Shown: in pieces, positions 44,221 to 55,092 of the stretch
Layout: every line of letters starts with the position of its first letter
Position numbering within the stretch: position 1 is the stretch's first letter
Assembly (NCBI GenBank): GCA_016714465.1
Contig: JADKDT010000026.1
Span: forward strand, 62,001-126,000
Reading direction: 5' to 3'
From: Candidatus Brachythrix odensensis
GTDB lineage: Bacteria; Chloroflexota; Anaerolineae; J036; Brachytrichaceae
Length of the DNA: 64,000 nucleotides
Translations under genes and position numbers: made by a program
The notes under the pieces: model-generated
What the model saw: only the letters and a program-made list of their open reading frames with translations
Databases searched by the model: none
What the model was told of the DNA's origin: nothing

Positions 44221-45053
44221 GCGGGGAGCGCCGGCGGCAGATTGCCGCCCAGGCTGAGCGCGACTGGCGGCTGAGCCAGCGCAGGGCATGTCGCTACCTG
44301 GGTTTCTCCCGGACGAGCATGCGGCGCGGCCGGAGGCGACGGGTCCGCGACGAGAAGATCGTGACAGAGATTCTCAGACAAGTGGCGGCGACGCCGCGGA
44401 TGGGATGCCGGAAGGTGCTGACGATGATCTGCCGGCGACGGGGGTGGCGAATCAATCACAAGCGCGGCGAGCGGCTGTGGAAACAGCTTCGGCTGAACGC
44501 GCGGCGGGCGCGAGCAGTCCGGAAGCAGTCACCCGGCAGCAGCGCGAATGCCTGCGACGTGCTGCGGGCGGAGCGGCCGCGGCACGTGTATTGCTGCGAT
44601 TTCATCCATGACGCGACGGAGGACCGGCGTCAACTGAAGTGGCTGTCGGTGTTCGACGAATACACGCGGGAGTGCCTGGCGCTGGAGGTGGAGTGGTCGA
44701 TGGACCATCGCTATGCGCTCGAAGTGCTTCTGCGAGTCTTCGACCAGTATGGGGCGCCGGAATTCATCCGCTCGGACAACGGCGGCGAGTTCATCGCGGA
44801 GGGGCTCAGGGCGGGTCTGGCCAAGCTCGGAGTCGACGTGAAGTTCATCGAGCCCGGCGCGCCGTGGCAGAACGGCTACTCGGAGTCGTTTCACAGCCAA
44901 GTGCGCGCCGAGCTGCTGGACATGGAGGTGTTCATTGGCTTGGCGCACGCCAAGCAGTTGGGACGGGCGTATCGGCGGATGTACAACCACGAGCGCCCGC
45001 ATGGATCGTTGGGGATGCTGACACGCCGCACATTTGTCACATCCAATAAGTGA
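44208..45053 (+). CDS. IS3-family orfB transposase (DDE integrase), 3' truncated
   Basis: The integrase core has all three acidic residues in place: CDFIHD, IRSDNGGEF and NGYSESFHS. An HTH_21 segment (TEILRQVAATPRMGCRKVLTMI) precedes it. The product would be made as an OrfAB fusion by the -1 slip at 44206-44212; a separate start at 44319 is possible. The C-terminus GMLTRRTFVTSNK differs from copy 2 (GMLTPAEWAAQQ), so the last part is lost. The element is probably not mobile by itself. Confidence 0.85.
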   Translation, partial: KNVVGGERRRQIAAQAERDWRLSQRRACRYLGFSRTSMRRGRRRRVRDEKIVTEILRQVAATPRMGCRKVLTMICRRRGWRINHKRGERLWKQLRLNARRARAVRKQSPGSSANACDVLRAERPRHVYCCDFIHDATEDRRQLKWLSVFDEYTRECLALEVEWSMDHRYALEVLLRVFDQYGAPEFIRSDNGGEFIAEGLRAGLAKLGVDVKFIEPGAPWQNGYSESFHSQVRAELLDMEVFIGLAHAKQLGRAYRRMYNHERPHGSLGMLTRRTFVTSNK

Positions 45054-45084
45054 TCTTTGTCTCAAACGCTACAAGGCAAGAAAA

Positions 45085-45113
45085 ACCACCGGCATCGGGG
45101 AGATGCCGGCGGT
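45085..45113 (-). terminator. Intrinsic terminator of the giant surface-protein gene
   Basis: On the minus strand ACCGCCGGCATC pairs with GATGCCGGTGGT and is followed by TTTTTCTTG. It lies about 50 bp after the stop at 45160. Confidence 0.75.
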
Positions 45114-45159
45114 CTTTCCTACCTTGTGGACTGCCAGCGATTGACGGAACTTCAGCCCT

Positions 45160-48100
45160 CTACCGCGACACCGCCGGCAGGAAGTTGCGGCTTTGTGACC
45201 GCCCCGTCCCCACAATCACTTCAATCGTCTCGCGCGTTTCGATGCTGCCGTTGTAGCTGAACACCACCATCTCGTAGCGACCATCGCGCACCGTGTTGTC
45301 CACAGTGATTTGAAGTGCGCATTCGGGTTCGGCCGCGCTGAGCACCGGGTAGCCCCCGTCATCACAGGTAAAGGCGGCCCTCACGCCCGACGGCATCGCA
45401 GACAGGTCGAGCCCAAGCCCGACGTCCTTGTAGTACAGCGGCGCCAGCTCAACCAGCGTGACGCGGGTCGCGACCGTGCCGGGCAGCGTCACACTGATCT
45501 GGCGATGGGCCGGATCTATCCTGTAACTGCCCGCGGGCACCGTGATTGAAACCGCCTGCGAGCGAACGCTCTTGCTGGTCTCCTCATCGATCGCCTCGAC
45601 GACGAAGTAGTAGGTCGTCCCCGGTTCCGGGTTGCCGAACGCGGCATAGCCGGTGGCAGCATCGGCAATGCCGTTGCTGTTGTACTCCGCCGATACCCCG
45701 CCCGCTGTAATGACCACCGTCTGGCTGAGCGCTGAGGGGCCAATCCACAAACGATAGGTGTCCACATCTGGGTGAAGGTTCGGGTTCCACTCCACCTCAA
45801 TCCGCTGTGCCGTGACGTTTACGGTTGGCGTGATCTTCGCCGCCCATGACGTTGGGAAGCTCGCGGCGTTGTTGATCTGGAAGCGCAGGGCTTCGTTGAC
45901 GCGCCGCAGCGGATCATCGCCCGAGCGCGCCACACGCACGGCATTGACGCCGTAGTCGGGGTCGGCCATGCCGCGTGCAAGTGCGCCGGGGGCAGAGGCA
46001 TAGGTGTTCACCGGTAGGTTCACACCGTCCTCCACGCGCAGCCACAGATGGTAAAAGCCAGACGGCAGGCTGGACAGATTGAGTTGGCGTGTCAGCAAGC
46101 TGCCATCCAGCTCCGAAGGCTGGGTCAGCGTAAAGACCGCCACAGGATAGCCCTCGAACAGCGGCATCACCACCGGCCCTGCCACAGTACTGACCGGGTC
46201 GGTATAGATCACCGTCTGCGTGATCGCGCCCGGGTTGATCCAAGCGGTCACAAGCGTCGGCGTGTAGTCGGACGTGACGCGCCAGCTTAGTGCGGCAGCC
46301 GCAGGGTTGCTGGCATCGAGGCTGACGCTCGCTGGCACTGGTGGATTGGTCGTCCCGAACGCGCCCAGGATCCACTTGCTGGTTTCCACGGGGCCCTGCA
46401 CCCGCGCATCCCACACATCGCCCAGGCGGGCCTGGTCAACGGTATAGAGCGTGCGATACACCGGGCGATACCCGATGTCTTTCTGGCGATATATCGCGGT
46501 TGCATAGCCATCGGCCAAGTGATCATGCGCGATGAGCGTGTAGACCTCGCCGTCGTTGAAGGTGTGGGACACAGGGGCCGTGGCCGTCATGGCGTCGTCA
46601 TGGCGCCCAACAAGCTCAAAGGTTGTCGAGACAACCTCGGCATAGCCGGTGGTCGCACCTGACTGTGCAGAAAGCCAGGGCACGCCATCGCGCTCCAGCG
46701 TGAGATTGGCGCTAGACAGATTGATCAAGCGCACGCGCGCGCTGCCCGTGCCATTCGGGTTCATCGTCGGGGCGGCCACATCATTGGGAATCAGGGCAGC
46801 GGATAGCGTGGGCGGCGTGACAGTATCGGGAGACTGCAGAACCACAAGCGTGTTATCGGTGTTGCTAAGCAGTTGCGTGGCAGTAATCCACAGCGTGATC
46901 TGCGTGCTCTGTGACACGAGCGCGATCGTGTGCGCCCCGGTCGCCAGAACCAGCGGAGCAGGACGCTCAAGGGTCCAGTAATTGAGCGCTTCCTGAACCA
47001 CAACGCCATCAATCACAAGGTCAACCGCCTGAAGCTCGGGCGCATCAGCGAGATACGCCACGCGCAGGCGGGGCAGCGCCACATCCACCGTGCTCGCCAC
47101 GGCAGCCGGCTCTGGTTCGTAGGCTGCCGTCGTGGTGTAACCGATCTCATACCCGGAAACAGCGGGGTTGGCAAAGTTGGCGGGCGTCACCTCATTTCCG
47201 TTTGGCGCATTGAGCGTCAGGCTCAGCGGCGCGTCGGCGGTGAGCGCGAACAGCACATCACCATGCCGAATCAGGTTGACCCGCGAGATCACATCGCTTG
47301 ATCGTGCCAAAGCGACATCCTGCAGAAGCGGTGCTGTATTTGCCAGCCGCACGCGGTGATCAAAGCCACGCAGGCGTCCATCATCTGTGGCATAGAAGCT
47401 GACGCCGGCATGTGCGCTGGTGACGCCGGCCCTGCGGTTCAAACCATCGTCCCGGTCCTGACGCGCCAACATCAACTCGGGCAGCGTGATCAGCGAGTAC
47501 TTGTCGACACTGCCAAAGCTGATGTTGGATTTCACATCGACGAAGACCCCGTACGTCCATTTTAGAAAGGATGCGGAGCCCTTCACGCCCCAAACGTTGC
47601 CGCTGTTGCTGACCGCGAATTCACCGATGTCCACACCGACATTCCCGACGACCAGTTTGACGGGCGGGATATCGATGCAAGGCCAATCAAATGGCGGGGC
47701 GCAGGCTTCGCCGATTTGGCCCTTGTTGAGACCAAGGGTCACAAGCGCTGCACCAGAGGCAGAGAAACGACCGTCCTTGGTCCAAGCCGCCAGCGTGGCC
47801 TGGCCATTCATGTAGATGTTTGTGACATATACGGTCGTTCGGAAGCTGCTGGTGGTGATGGTGGCATCAGCCTGCGCAACCTTGAAGATCAGCGCCTTGA
47901 GCACAACACTGAGGTCGACGTTGAAGGGATCGAATTCGACATCCATTGCGCCGTCCACCGTCACCACCGGCCCCAGCCCCGCAACTTCCTTGCCCGCCGC
48001 GATGGTGACTTGCACATTGAACCCTTCATCACCCGGTGTTAGTGTCACTTCGCCGCTAAGCGCACGCAGATACATTCCGGTGTTGCCGATCGGGATGCCC

Positions 48101-51100
48101 GGATCACAACCAAACCCGGCACGAACGGAATCCAGACGCAGCCCGGCCGGCACCGCGCTGCGCTCAATGGGCGAAAAGCCGGGTGGCAGCGCGGCGGTTG
48201 TGCCGATCCGCGGCGGGCGCAACGACAGGGACGCGTCTTCCGCAGCATCGTCGGCGTCGATACGCGCCACCGTGCGCCCCAGCGCATCGACATAGATTGT
48301 CACGCCGGCTGAAATGCTGCACGTTTGCTTGTTGGTCGCGCTTTTAGGCTGGCGCGTGAAGTTTGGAATGGTCAGCTCGCCATCCGCGCTGATTTGGTAA
48401 CCGCCTGCCACGGATACAAGCGAACCTTCGAGCACCAGCGCGAGTCCCTTCTTTGTCTTCAGCTCCGGCAATTTGAACTTGCCCCCAGCGAGTCGCAAGC
48501 CCCCGGCATCCAACGTCGCTGAAGGCAGCGGGGCCGACAAACCGCCCCATTCCTCGGGCATTTTGAGGCTGGCGTTGCGCAGCACCAGCAGCGGTGTATC
48601 GCTGTCATAGCGAATTGTCGAGTTGGATGTGCTGAAGATCAAACCCGCCAGATTGATTGAGAACAATCCGATCGAGGTCTCTTCCATGCTGAATTGATTG
48701 CGTTCGGTAACCCTGCCGCTAAACGAGATGTTTGTGTTGCTTTGGCTGCCGGTGTTAATGGTCATCTTGGCCTGAATACGACAGGTCTTACCGCTCTTCT
48801 CCGAGACGCTGATGTTGTCGATGATCACCTGCACCCGCCGGTTGGGGTCGTTGGCGTTTGCGTTGATCAGCCAGATCGGCTCGCCGGAACACAACAGCAC
48901 CGGAACCACCGGGGAGTCCTGCGACGCGGGCACGTCACGCAACTGGATGAGCAGGGCGCGTTCGCTGCTAAGGCCGGTTCTATCCGTCGCGCGAACGCGC
49001 ACCTTGTAGGTCGGTTTTGTTTCGTAATCCAGCACCACCGCGGTTTGGAGCCGAACTCCTGCAGCGATACCAAAGCGGGCATTGTCGTCGGATCCGCTTC
49101 CAGGCACCAGTGAAAAGCTGACCGTGTCACCCACATCAGGGTCAACCGCGCTGAGCGCGCCCACCAATGCACCCGCGACCTGATTTTCATCAATTGTGCT
49201 GTTGCTGATTTCGATCGTACCTGGGGCATCCGCGGTGTTGCGCACGAGCACATTCACCACTTTTCTTTGAGGCCGCCTTTCGGATCACGCACGGCGATGC
49301 CCACTTGGTAGCTGTTTTTCGTCTCAAAATCGAACACGGCATTGGTCCAAAGTTCCTTGCCACTGATCAAGAAATTGGCGTTATCCGGATTTGTGCCCGA
49401 TAGGCTGTACGTGTGGCCTGTGTCATCATCGACATCCGACACACTCAGACTGCCCACACGCGTAAAGCGGGGCAGGTTTTCGTTCACCTGATTTGGGCTA
49501 AGCAAGATGTCTGTGGGTGCATCGTTGACAGCCGAAACTCCCACAGTCACGCTTCCGGAGTACGAGCTCGTGAAGTAAGCATCGCGCAGGCTGTAGTTGA
49601 TGATTGCCGATCCACTCCAATTGAGGGGCGGTGTGTATCGCAGACGGTTTCCCTCGATGACGGCCGTGCCCAGCGGCCCCCCCACCGGCCAAGATACGGC
49701 GGTGATCGTAAGCGCGGTCCTGTTGGGGTTGAAATCATTCGCCAGAACATCCATCAGAATGGATGTGTCTTCGTTGGTTTCGAAGACGTCATTTCGAGGA
49801 ACTGGCCTCCTGACAATCGTCGCTCGCGTGGGGGTAAAGCACGCCGAAAACTCGGAAGTGCTGCCACCGGCATTGCCCCAATTGCTTGTAGCGAGCGCGG
49901 TGAAACGTTGCGACGTCAGCTGATCAATGTAATCATTCGCATAAATCGAAAGCATTTCAATGACGAAGAACTTGAAACTGAGATTTCCAGACTCATTCGT
50001 CCACCCGTAGGACGAGGGCGAGCCATTCCATACGGAGCCTTCGCCATACCCTGATGCATCGCATGTGTCGACGCTGAACAAATCCAGGCCGAACCCGCTG
50101 TTGGGTGTGCTGTTCAGCGTGCCCACCAAATAGAATTGCGTGGTGAGGCCATTGTCCAGCACTTCAAAGTGGGTCAGGATCGGGTAATTCTGATTGCCAT
50201 TTGCGCCGCCGTCGAGATCACGCGCATCGTTTACGGCCACATTGCCGTCGGCGTTCAGGTCAATGCCCTGCAGCGCGTTGTTTGACAAGTTGTTGGAGCG
50301 CAGCTGCACACCATTTGATGTGCCGCCAATGGACACACCGCTGGCGCCATTGTTGTGGATCGCATTTCCAAGGACCTGGACGTTGCCCGTGTCCCGAATC
50401 CGTATGCCATCCTCTATGTTGGGCTGCGCATCTCCATACAATCCCCAGCCGATCGCGTTGTTTCTCATCACGTTGTTTGCGCCGGAAGCCTGCAGGTGGA
50501 TGCCCACCTTGTTGTTCGCAATATAGTTCCAATTGAGATTCGTGCCCCCCGCACCCGCATCCACAAATGCACCCGCTTCGCGATTCCCTGCCTCAAGACC
50601 CTGTGTAGGGCTGGTGCCAATGTAGTTGTCGTTCACGATGTTTCCCTGCGCGCCAACACCGCTGATGATGATCCCGTAGAGATTATTTGCGAGAATATTG
50701 CCTTGCTTTTCTTTGAGCACGGCGGTTCGTCGATTCGCTCCAATGGCATTGTTCATGCCGCTGACGCGCACTCCCGCGCCGCCATTGCTCTTGGTGGCTG
50801 TGCCAAGGCGATTACATGACACTGTCATGTTATCGCCGTGAATTTGGATCGCATCCTGGCCAAAGCCGTGCAACGACATGCCGGCCACAGTTGACCCGCT
50901 TGCGGTGCTGGTAAAGACGAGGCCACTTGCCGAAGCACCGGCCAGAGAGCCGGAAACCTCCACGAGCGAATGTGTTGCCAAAGGTATGTAGCAGTTCAGC
51001 TGCGGGTTGATGTGAATCGGATGGCTGATCACAGGCAAGGGGCTCGTTAACGTAATCACGCCGCTGAAGGCCCCCCCAAATTCGATGGTGTCGTGCGATG

Positions 51101-52843
51101 GGTTTGCATTTGCATTCAGCAAAGCCTGACGCAGCGTGCCCGGCCCGCTGTCAGCATTGGAAGTCACCACGTATGTGGCAGGACTGGCGGGCGTCGAGGT
51201 TGCAGTTGGCGTAAGCGTGGGCGTGGACGTTGGCGTCGTGGTGGGCGTGCGCGTGTTCGTCGCTGTCGGGCTCGGCGTCCGCGTGGGCGTACGTGTTGGC
51301 GTCGGGGTGATCGTTGACGTGTTTGTCACCGTCGGGGTGGGTGTTCGTGATGGGGTGACCGTTTGTGTCGGTGTTTGTGTCGGCGTTGAACTTGCTGTTG
51401 ATGTGGGAGCGGAGGTCGTCGTTGATGTTGGCGTTTGGGTGGCCGTTGACGTCGCGGTTGGCGTTGACGTAGAGGTTGAAGTCGCCGTAGGTGTATGCGT
51501 GGATGTTGACGTCGGCGTTTGAGTGGTTGTGGATGTCGGCGTTTGGGTCGCTGTGGACGTCGAGGTTGATGTCGGCGTTGGCGTCGGCGTAGCTGTTGCC
51601 GTCGGTGGCACGGTCGGCGTGGCGGTCGCTTCTGCTGTTGGCGTCGGCGTGGGCGTCGGTCCGAATGGTCCGCCTACAGGTGCAAGCGCCACGCCGCGAA
51701 AGGCCGTGTTGGTGGTCGCGGTCACCAGAGCGGTCACGGTGCCGGAGAACGTTCCGCCATATCCGCTGGCGTCGGTGATCTTGACCAGCTGTCCGCCACC
51801 CGCCGCGCCGGTTCCGCCTCTGCGGGTCGCGTAGACGTCGACGGTGCCCCCGCTGACGACGATCGCGACGCCGCGATAGTCGTCGGGGTCCGTGCCAATC
51901 GCGCCATTCAGCACCCAGGTGCCGGTGATGTTGCGCGAAAACTTTCTGAGCGCGCTGGGGCCGTCATCCGCAAGGTAGAGGACATCATCGCCCGGGATGC
52001 CCGCATCCATGTCGGCAAAGGCAAAGGCATGCACACCCCCGTGTTTGGACCGTTGATTTGAACCAGCGTCTGACCCGCGGTGGTCGGAAAGCCCGTTCCC
52101 GCCTGCACCACACCGACCTTTCCGCCCACGCCGGCCGAGCTCACATACAGCTGCGAGGTGCTGCCATTGACCGTCTTGTTGCTCAGCGGGCTGGTGGAAA
52201 GTTGGGTTGACGTGGTGGCGCCTGTGGTTGCATAGCGCAAACCACCCGTGCTGCCCACCACCCACACGCCGCTGCCATCAAGGCTGTAGGCGCCAAACGG
52301 ATTGCCGGCCGATGCAAAATCGGTCAGGCTGGTGCTCGTGTCGATGTTTCCGTTGCCACTGACCAGCCCGACCACCCGTGGAACGGTAATGGCTGAGGTG
52401 GTGTTGCATGCCACCGAACAGGTTGTCGCATCGTAGCCTGTCATAAGCAGATACGTGCCATCGGCCGAGCGCGTCAGCGCGCCCTCGAACTGGTTTGTTC
52501 CCATCGCGATCAGCGCGTGGTCGGCCCCCGAAGCGACGTTGGGCATGGCCAGCGAGCCGACCAGCGTTCCCGCCGGCGTGTATTCATCCAGGAACACTTG
52601 ATTGCCGGTGATCACCAATCCTCCTGTCCCCGTGCCCACCCGGTAGATCACAAGGTTGCCCGCGGTAAACGGCGGGGGACCGGCCAGTGCGCTTGCAGGG
52701 CGCGAAGTGCGCTCGGCCACGGTCTCTGTCTCCATCTCCTCGCGGCTTTCGATCGCCGATGGGGTAACGACCAACGGCGCGAGCGCAAGTGCGCTGGCGC
52801 CAAGAACTGCAAGGACGGATATCTGAAGGGTATGTTTATGCAT
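45160..52843 (-). CDS. Giant secreted adhesin-like protein (about 2560 aa, split by two frameshifts)
   Basis: Three minus-strand frames form one gene. One G added in a GGGGG run (plus 52036-52040) joins NGPNTG to GVHAFAFADMDAG. One G near 49259 joins GGLKEK to VVNVLVRNTAD. Order: signal peptide (MHKHTLQISVLAVLGASALA), a propeller-like domain to about 390, a Thr/Pro/Ser stalk of about 160 residues, a parallel beta-helix domain opening TYVVTSNADSGPGTLRQAL (about 557-915), VLANDF and cadherin-like repeats (DYETK signatures, about 1000-1300), a long middle of beta domains, a fibronectin III domain near 2340-2430, and the end RNFLPAVSR. Probably cell-surface attachment. Confidence 0.8.
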
Positions 52844-52968
52844 AGCTTGCCCGCCCTGCAACCGAATTATGAGAATTGAGTGAGCCGGTAGTATATGGTA
52901 CGTCCCCCAAAAACGGTGCCAGTTTCTGTGAGGGCTAAAGGCGCTACGATGGCGCCGGGAGACTCACA

Positions 52969-53641
52969 TGAAGGGCAAGAAGCACAGTCCGGAAGCAGTC
53001 ACCCGGCAGCAGCGCGAATGTCTGCGACGTGCTGCGGGCGGAGCGGCCGCGGCACGTGTATTGATGCGATTTCATCCATGACGCGACGGAGGACCGGCGT
53101 CAACTGAAGTGGCTGTCGGTGTTCGACGAATACACGCGGGAGTGCCTGGCGCTGGAGGTGGAGTGGTCGATGGACCATCGCTATGCGCTCGAAGTGCTTC
53201 TGCGAGTCTTCGACCAGTATGGGGCGCCGGAATTCATCCGCTCGGACAACGGCGGCGAGTTCATCGCGGAGGGGCTCAGGGCGGGTCTGGCCAAGCTCGG
53301 AGTCGACGTGAAGTTCATCGAGCCCGGCGCGCCGTGGCAGAACGGCTACTCGGAGTCGTTTCACAGCCAGGTGCGCGCCGAGCTGCTGGACATGGAGGTG
53401 TTCATTGGCTTGGCGCACGCCAAGCAGTTGGGACGGGCGTATCGGCGGATGGATAAACCACGAGCGCCCGCATGGATCGTTGGGGATGCTGACACCGGCC
53501 GAGTGGGCGGCGCAGCAGGGACGCCCTGAGCCTAACCGTCAGCCCGTTGTGTCAAGGGCGCGCCCAAAGGCTTCCACGGGCAAAGCTCTACGGGCGCGCC
53601 CTGTGACACAACGGGCACCCCGCCGGTTCACTCGGGCGTAA
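52969..53641 (+). pseudogene. Deleted and frameshifted transposase in IS copy 2
   Basis: After MKGKKHSPE the deletion joins to the second half of orfB. The DDE core segments are present (VFDEYTRECLALEVEW, IRSDNGGEF, NGYSESFHSQVRAELLDM), but the first catalytic Asp is out of frame. Near 53450 a one-base insertion (GATAA for TACA) shifts the frame again. The C-terminal tail (LTPAEWAAQQGRPEPNRQP) shows the true end of the protein, which copy 1 lacks. Confidence 0.8.
53543..53613. repeat. Inverted repeat in the tail of IS copy 2
   Basis: CCCGTTGTGTCAAGGGCGCG at 53543 pairs with 53590-53613. It overlaps the transposase C-terminal codons. Confidence 0.65.
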
Positions 53642-53752
53642 CCCCGCTGCGCCAAAAGAATGGCGGGGCCACTTGACACGAAGGACGGACTCGAATACCG
53701 TCAACGACGAAAATCCCTCACAGAAGGTGGACACACTTTTGGGGGCGAACTA

Positions 53753-54030
53753 AGGGTAGGATCGTATTCAGATGGCGACGATCAATGGCGCGAGACACTC
53801 TTGGTTGGTTGCGTCGCGCCGTCGCCTCCAAACGCCGCTTGCCTTCACAGGTCTGCCCCTGACTGACTTCAACTTCACGGGATGCCCAAGGCAAGGCGTT
53901 TTGTGCAATTCACAGCCAAGGGAATCGTTCGGAGGCTGAAACGGCCCGCCGTGCGCTTTCGGCTGATTGGGGTATCCTCAACGCACACGAAATGAAGCAG
54001 ACAAGTAGACAGGCCGATTGTGACTACTGG
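53753..54030. other. Island right flank without a clear gene
   Basis: A small frame at 53882-53995 (MPKARRFVQFTAKGIVRRL) is the only candidate and has no support beyond being open. I see no motif. Confidence 0.4.
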
Positions 54031-54045
54031 TTTGAAGGGCAGTGG
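54031..54045 (+). repeat. Right attachment-like direct repeat (attR candidate)
   Basis: TTTGAAGGGCAGTGG, then TAG ATG. Read in the oxidoreductase frame it gives FEGQW and a stop, a plausible original 3' end of that gene. Confidence 0.65.
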
Positions 54046-54048
54046 TAG

Positions 54049-54574
54049 ATGCAAGTGACGGGCGGTAATGCAATCTCTGACGACCGGCTCGTAGGTGAGC
54101 TGTGGGCGCGTAGCCCTTTGTTGGCGGCAGCGGTCGAAACGGGCACCAGAACCGCTTGCCGACGAATTGCTCCTCGCAGGACTGGCAAGCAGTGCCGTTG
54201 CGCGCGTCCAACTCGCCATCATCCCCCTACTGCTCAGGTACCCGCATCTGGCGCATGCGCTTAGGCAAGCCGCCGACATGCTCGCCGGTCCGGCACGCGT
54301 GCGGTTGATGTGCTATGCGACAGCGGCCACATTGCTGCAGCAGGAGCACGGGCAGCGCCTGGTCGGCACCGGCTGTGGCGAAGAGCGGATCGATGACGTG
54401 TTTTCGTCCGATCTGGATCTTGTCTCAACGGTCAGCGTCGAAGACCGGCTGGCAGCGCTCGCGCAGCGACAGGCCTCCCTCACCGGCCGCGATCTGAATT
54501 GGCGGGCGACCTATGAGCACGCAGCCGAGCGCCTGATGACGCGCCTCGAGCGCGAGGCGGCATGGGCGGCCTGA
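54049..54574 (+). CDS. Helical partner protein of the nucleotidyltransferase (frameshifted)
   Basis: Starts at ATG 54049 (MQVTGGNAISDDRLVGELWA). The frame changes near 54142 (from AAAVETG to APEPLADELLLAGLASS) and runs to 54574. The repaired protein of about 175 residues is mostly helical and rich in Ala, Leu and Arg, with the stretch SSDLDLVSTVSVEDRLAALAQRQ. I do not recognise a family. It overlaps the next gene by 13 nt, so the two proteins are coupled and are likely partners, as in a toxin-antitoxin pair. Confidence 0.6.
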
Positions 54575-55092
54575 AGGTCGAAGATGTCCTGGCGCTTTTC
54601 GGCCGTTTCGGCGAGAATTGGCCAAGCCCGCTCACGATCGATCTGATCGGCGGCAGCGCGCTGACCCTGCTAGGCAATTCCCGCACGACGGTAGACATCG
54701 ACTACGTCGGATCGGACATTCATCCGGAAAGTTGGCAAGACGCGCTAGGCCGGCTTGCGAGCGAAATGCGGCTTGAGATCGAAGCCGTCCCGCTCGCGGA
54801 GATGATTCCATTGCCCGCCGGCGCCATGGAACGATGCCGCATCATCGGGCAGTTCGGGAATGTCATCGTTCGCGTCTTTGACCCCTGCAGCATCGCGTTG
54901 AGCAAGCTTGACCGTGGCACAAACACGGACCTTGAGGATGTGATGTTTCTCTTGCGCCAGGGCTTCATCGCGGGTGACGCATTGGCCGAGGCCGTGATGC
55001 AGACGTTGCCGGTCGCGGCAAAGTACGATATCTCGGAACGCGAACTACGCCGGAACCATGCCACCCTAATGCGCATGCGATCGGAACTCTAG
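54562..55092 (+). CDS. Nucleotidyltransferase-fold protein (AbiEii/DUF6036-like)
   Basis: 176 residues. The motif LIGGSALTLLGNSRTTVDIDYVG matches the polymerase-beta-type nucleotidyltransferase signature: GG-S/A-x-A-L, then R-x-T-x-D-I-D, where the Asp pair binds metal. A later Asp-containing strand (IIGQFGNVIVRVFDP) and SKLDRGTNTDLEDVMFLL follow the AbiEii pattern. Such proteins are toxins in type IV systems or antitoxin-like enzymes that nucleotidylate a partner. Its overlap with the upstream gene supports a two-protein system. Target unknown. Confidence 0.72.
   Translation: MGGLKVEDVLALFGRFGENWPSPLTIDLIGGSALTLLGNSRTTVDIDYVGSDIHPESWQDALGRLASEMRLEIEAVPLAEMIPLPAGAMERCRIIGQFGNVIVRVFDPCSIALSKLDRGTNTDLEDVMFLLRQGFIAGDALAEAVMQTLPVAAKYDISERELRRNHATLMRMRSEL

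Larger units (their letters stand above)
43871..45024 (+). mobile_element. IS3-family element, copy 1 (right end lost)
   Basis: The left end TGGTACGTCCCCCC is shared with copy 2 at 52896. The two copies match up to GGGATGCTGACAC at 45024, after which copy 1 continues into unrelated sequence. Its right end and last 30-odd codons are therefore missing. Confidence 0.8.
52896..53752 (+). mobile_element. IS3-family element, copy 2 (internally deleted)
   Basis: The left end matches copy 1. The right end (CCCTCACAGAAGG..CTTTTGGGGGCGAAC) is the imperfect inverse of the left. 555 bp present in copy 1 (43961-44515) are missing, precisely between two AGTCCGGAA repeats, leaving one copy at 52986-52994. 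Both ends remain, so it could be moved by a transposase supplied elsewhere. Confidence 0.82.
43075..54045. mobile_element. Candidate integrated island, 11 kb
   Basis: Bounded by 15-bp direct repeats at the 3' end of a conserved gene. It contains a serine recombinase fragment at the left edge, two IS3-family copies and a giant surface-protein gene. The recombinase has lost its catalytic domain, so the element is now fixed. Insertion at a gene end with a recombinase next to one att site is a usual integrative-element layout, but the repeat is short. Confidence 0.6.

Noticed and set aside
51136..51834. Val/Gly-repeat proteins on the plus strand
   Set aside because: Antisense of the Thr/Pro stalk of the giant surface protein.
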